From positions 7,378,001 to 7,442,000 of the forward strand of contig NZ_CP151803.1 of assembly GCF_038446955.1 (NCBI RefSeq): a DNA stretch of 64,000 bases, read 5' to 3'. The stretch is from Pedobacter sp. FW305-3-2-15-E-R2A2 (lineage in GTDB: Bacteria; Bacteroidota; Bacteroidia; Sphingobacteriales; Sphingobacteriaceae). Below the pieces are notes generated by a model that saw only the letters and a program-made list of their open reading frames with translations, had not been told where the DNA came from and did no database searches. Position numbers and translations under genes: made by a program. Positions 63,033 through 64,000 of this stretch are shown here, in pieces; positions within the stretch are counted from its first letter, which is position 1; each line of letters starts with the position of its first letter.

Positions 63033-64000
63033 ATGAACAGGATAACTACAAATATTAATCGATTAACAGCAATTGCAGCTACTGTATTGTTCATTGCTGC
63101 GATATCGGCGTGTAATAAAGATTTCCCAAACCGTTTAAAAGATACCTCTGGTAATGATACCCTGGGTATTAGTGCTAAAGCAAGAAAAGTATTGTATATC
63201 ATCGTCGATGGTGCAAGGGGGAAGGCCATAAAAAGCATTAATCCTCCTAATATTGCAAAAATCACTAAAAATTCCATCTATGCACTGGATGCTTTAAGCG
63301 ATTACAATAAAAATACCATGACAAATGCGGGAGCCTGGGCGAATATGATTACCGGTGTGGGTAATGATAAGCATGGTATCATTTCAGAAGACTTTGCGGG
63401 TAATAAGCTTGCGACGTATCCAAGTGTATTTACGCGCTTAAAGCAAGCGAATGCTAAACTGAGAACAGTGTCTATTACCGCTTCAAATGCATTCAATGCT
63501 AATTTCTCAGCAGATGCAACCGTTCGTCAGAATTTCGAAAATAATGATGTATCCGTTAAAAATGCGGTTAAGGACGAGTTAGCGAATGGAGATGCCACTT
63601 TTGTTTTGGCTCAATTTCATAGTGTTGAATTGGCCGCAAAAGCAACAAATTACGAAACGTATACACCGGAATATGCAAATGCCATCCTTCAGATCGACAA
63701 TTATATAGGAGAGATCATGACGGCATTAAGCAATAGAAAGACTTTTTCAAATGAGAACTGGCTGGTGGTAATTGCATCAAATAAAGGTGGACTAATTACG
63801 CCTGATCCTGCCAGTACAGACCTTACTTCGTATGGAGACCAGACGAGGAACAATTTTGTGATCTTCTATAACCCTCGTTTCAGTACTTTGTTTGTTCCTA
63901 AACCGGATTCTGATCAGATTGCCTACACTGGGTCAAGTGTACAATTCAATTATACCGAAAGACCTACAGCAATTGTGACAGATGTAAATGCCTATAATTT
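63033..64000 (+). CDS. Alkaline-phosphatase-like lipoprotein (DUF4983-type), 3' end cut off
   Basis: The open frame from ATG 63033 to the window edge gives 322 residues so far. It has a lipoprotein signal (IAAISAC, Cys27) and an alkaline-phosphatase-superfamily start: KVLYIIVDGARGKAIKS with the metal Asp, then NTMTNAGAWANMITGVGNDKHGI where the catalytic Thr or Ser would lie. A later DQTRNNFVIFYNPRF stretch fits the fold. In Pedobacter such proteins continue into LamG or DUF4983 domains. It is 11 bases after the DUF5008-like gene. Substrate may be a phospho-, sulfo- or phosphonate ester. Confidence 0.75.
   Translation, partial: MNRITTNINRLTAIAATVLFIAAISACNKDFPNRLKDTSGNDTLGISAKARKVLYIIVDGARGKAIKSINPPNIAKITKNSIYALDALSDYNKNTMTNAGAWANMITGVGNDKHGIISEDFAGNKLATYPSVFTRLKQANAKLRTVSITASNAFNANFSADATVRQNFENNDVSVKNAVKDELANGDATFVLAQFHSVELAAKATNYETYTPEYANAILQIDNYIGEIMTALSNRKTFSNENWLVVIASNKGGLITPDPASTDLTSYGDQTRNNFVIFYNPRFSTLFVPKPDSDQIAYTGSSVQFNYTERPTAIVTDVNAYN

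Overview
The window comes from a Bacteroidota chromosome, most likely Pedobacter or a close relative in the Sphingobacteriaceae. The evidence is four SusC/SusD outer-membrane pairs, the gliding-type lipoprotein GldD, a DUF6266 protein, futalosine-pathway menaquinone genes, and promoters of the Bacteroidota TAnnTTTG (-7) type with few Shine-Dalgarno-like sites. No insertion sequence, CRISPR array or intact prophage is visible.

Positions 1-29 kb are mostly core genome. They hold a truncated GIN-domain protein, a TlpA-like thioredoxin lipid-side protein, a DUF6266 gene, an ALDH7-type aldehyde dehydrogenase and a TPR protein. Next comes a co-directional run: ComA-like phosphosulfolactate synthase, aroE, gldD, a metallo-beta-lactamase-fold hydrolase, an FtsX-type permease and an NlpE-like lipoprotein. 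Two menaquinone genes (mqnB, mqnD) follow on the minus strand, then 6-carboxytetrahydropterin synthase, folE, fabD and a very large histidine kinase. From 19.9 to 33.9 kb the genes point to amino-sugar and cell-wall turnover: a DigH-like GHL10 glycosidase, an M16 protease, a NagX-like acyltransferase, a NagB fused to a PIG-L deacetylase, anmK and a first SusC/SusD pair.

Positions 33.9-40.4 kb form a second Sus-type transport locus, a divergent DeoR-type regulator beside SusC/SusD/DUF4397. Phased 10-bp direct repeats in the shared promoter region look like the regulator's operators. Positions 40.4-46.2 kb return to housekeeping genes (S41 protease, ferredoxin plus ferredoxin-NADP reductase, lpxH, prfA) and end in a tandem pair of tRNA-Asp genes. 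Behind the tRNAs lies a decayed stretch with a frameshifted ORF6N gene, followed by a small two-gene membrane module.

Positions 48.06-49.47 kb are a 1.4-kb noncoding stretch with two identical CAAACGTTTG palindromes and a hairpin-rich leader. It precedes a nine-gene co-directional array that runs off the window: SusC, SusD, fasciclin lipoprotein, DUF5007-like lipoprotein, SusC, SusD, fasciclin lipoprotein, DUF5008-like propeller lipoprotein and an alkaline-phosphatase-like lipoprotein. This double Sus array has no recognisable polysaccharide-degrading enzyme in view, and its substrate is unknown. It is the most interesting region of the window.
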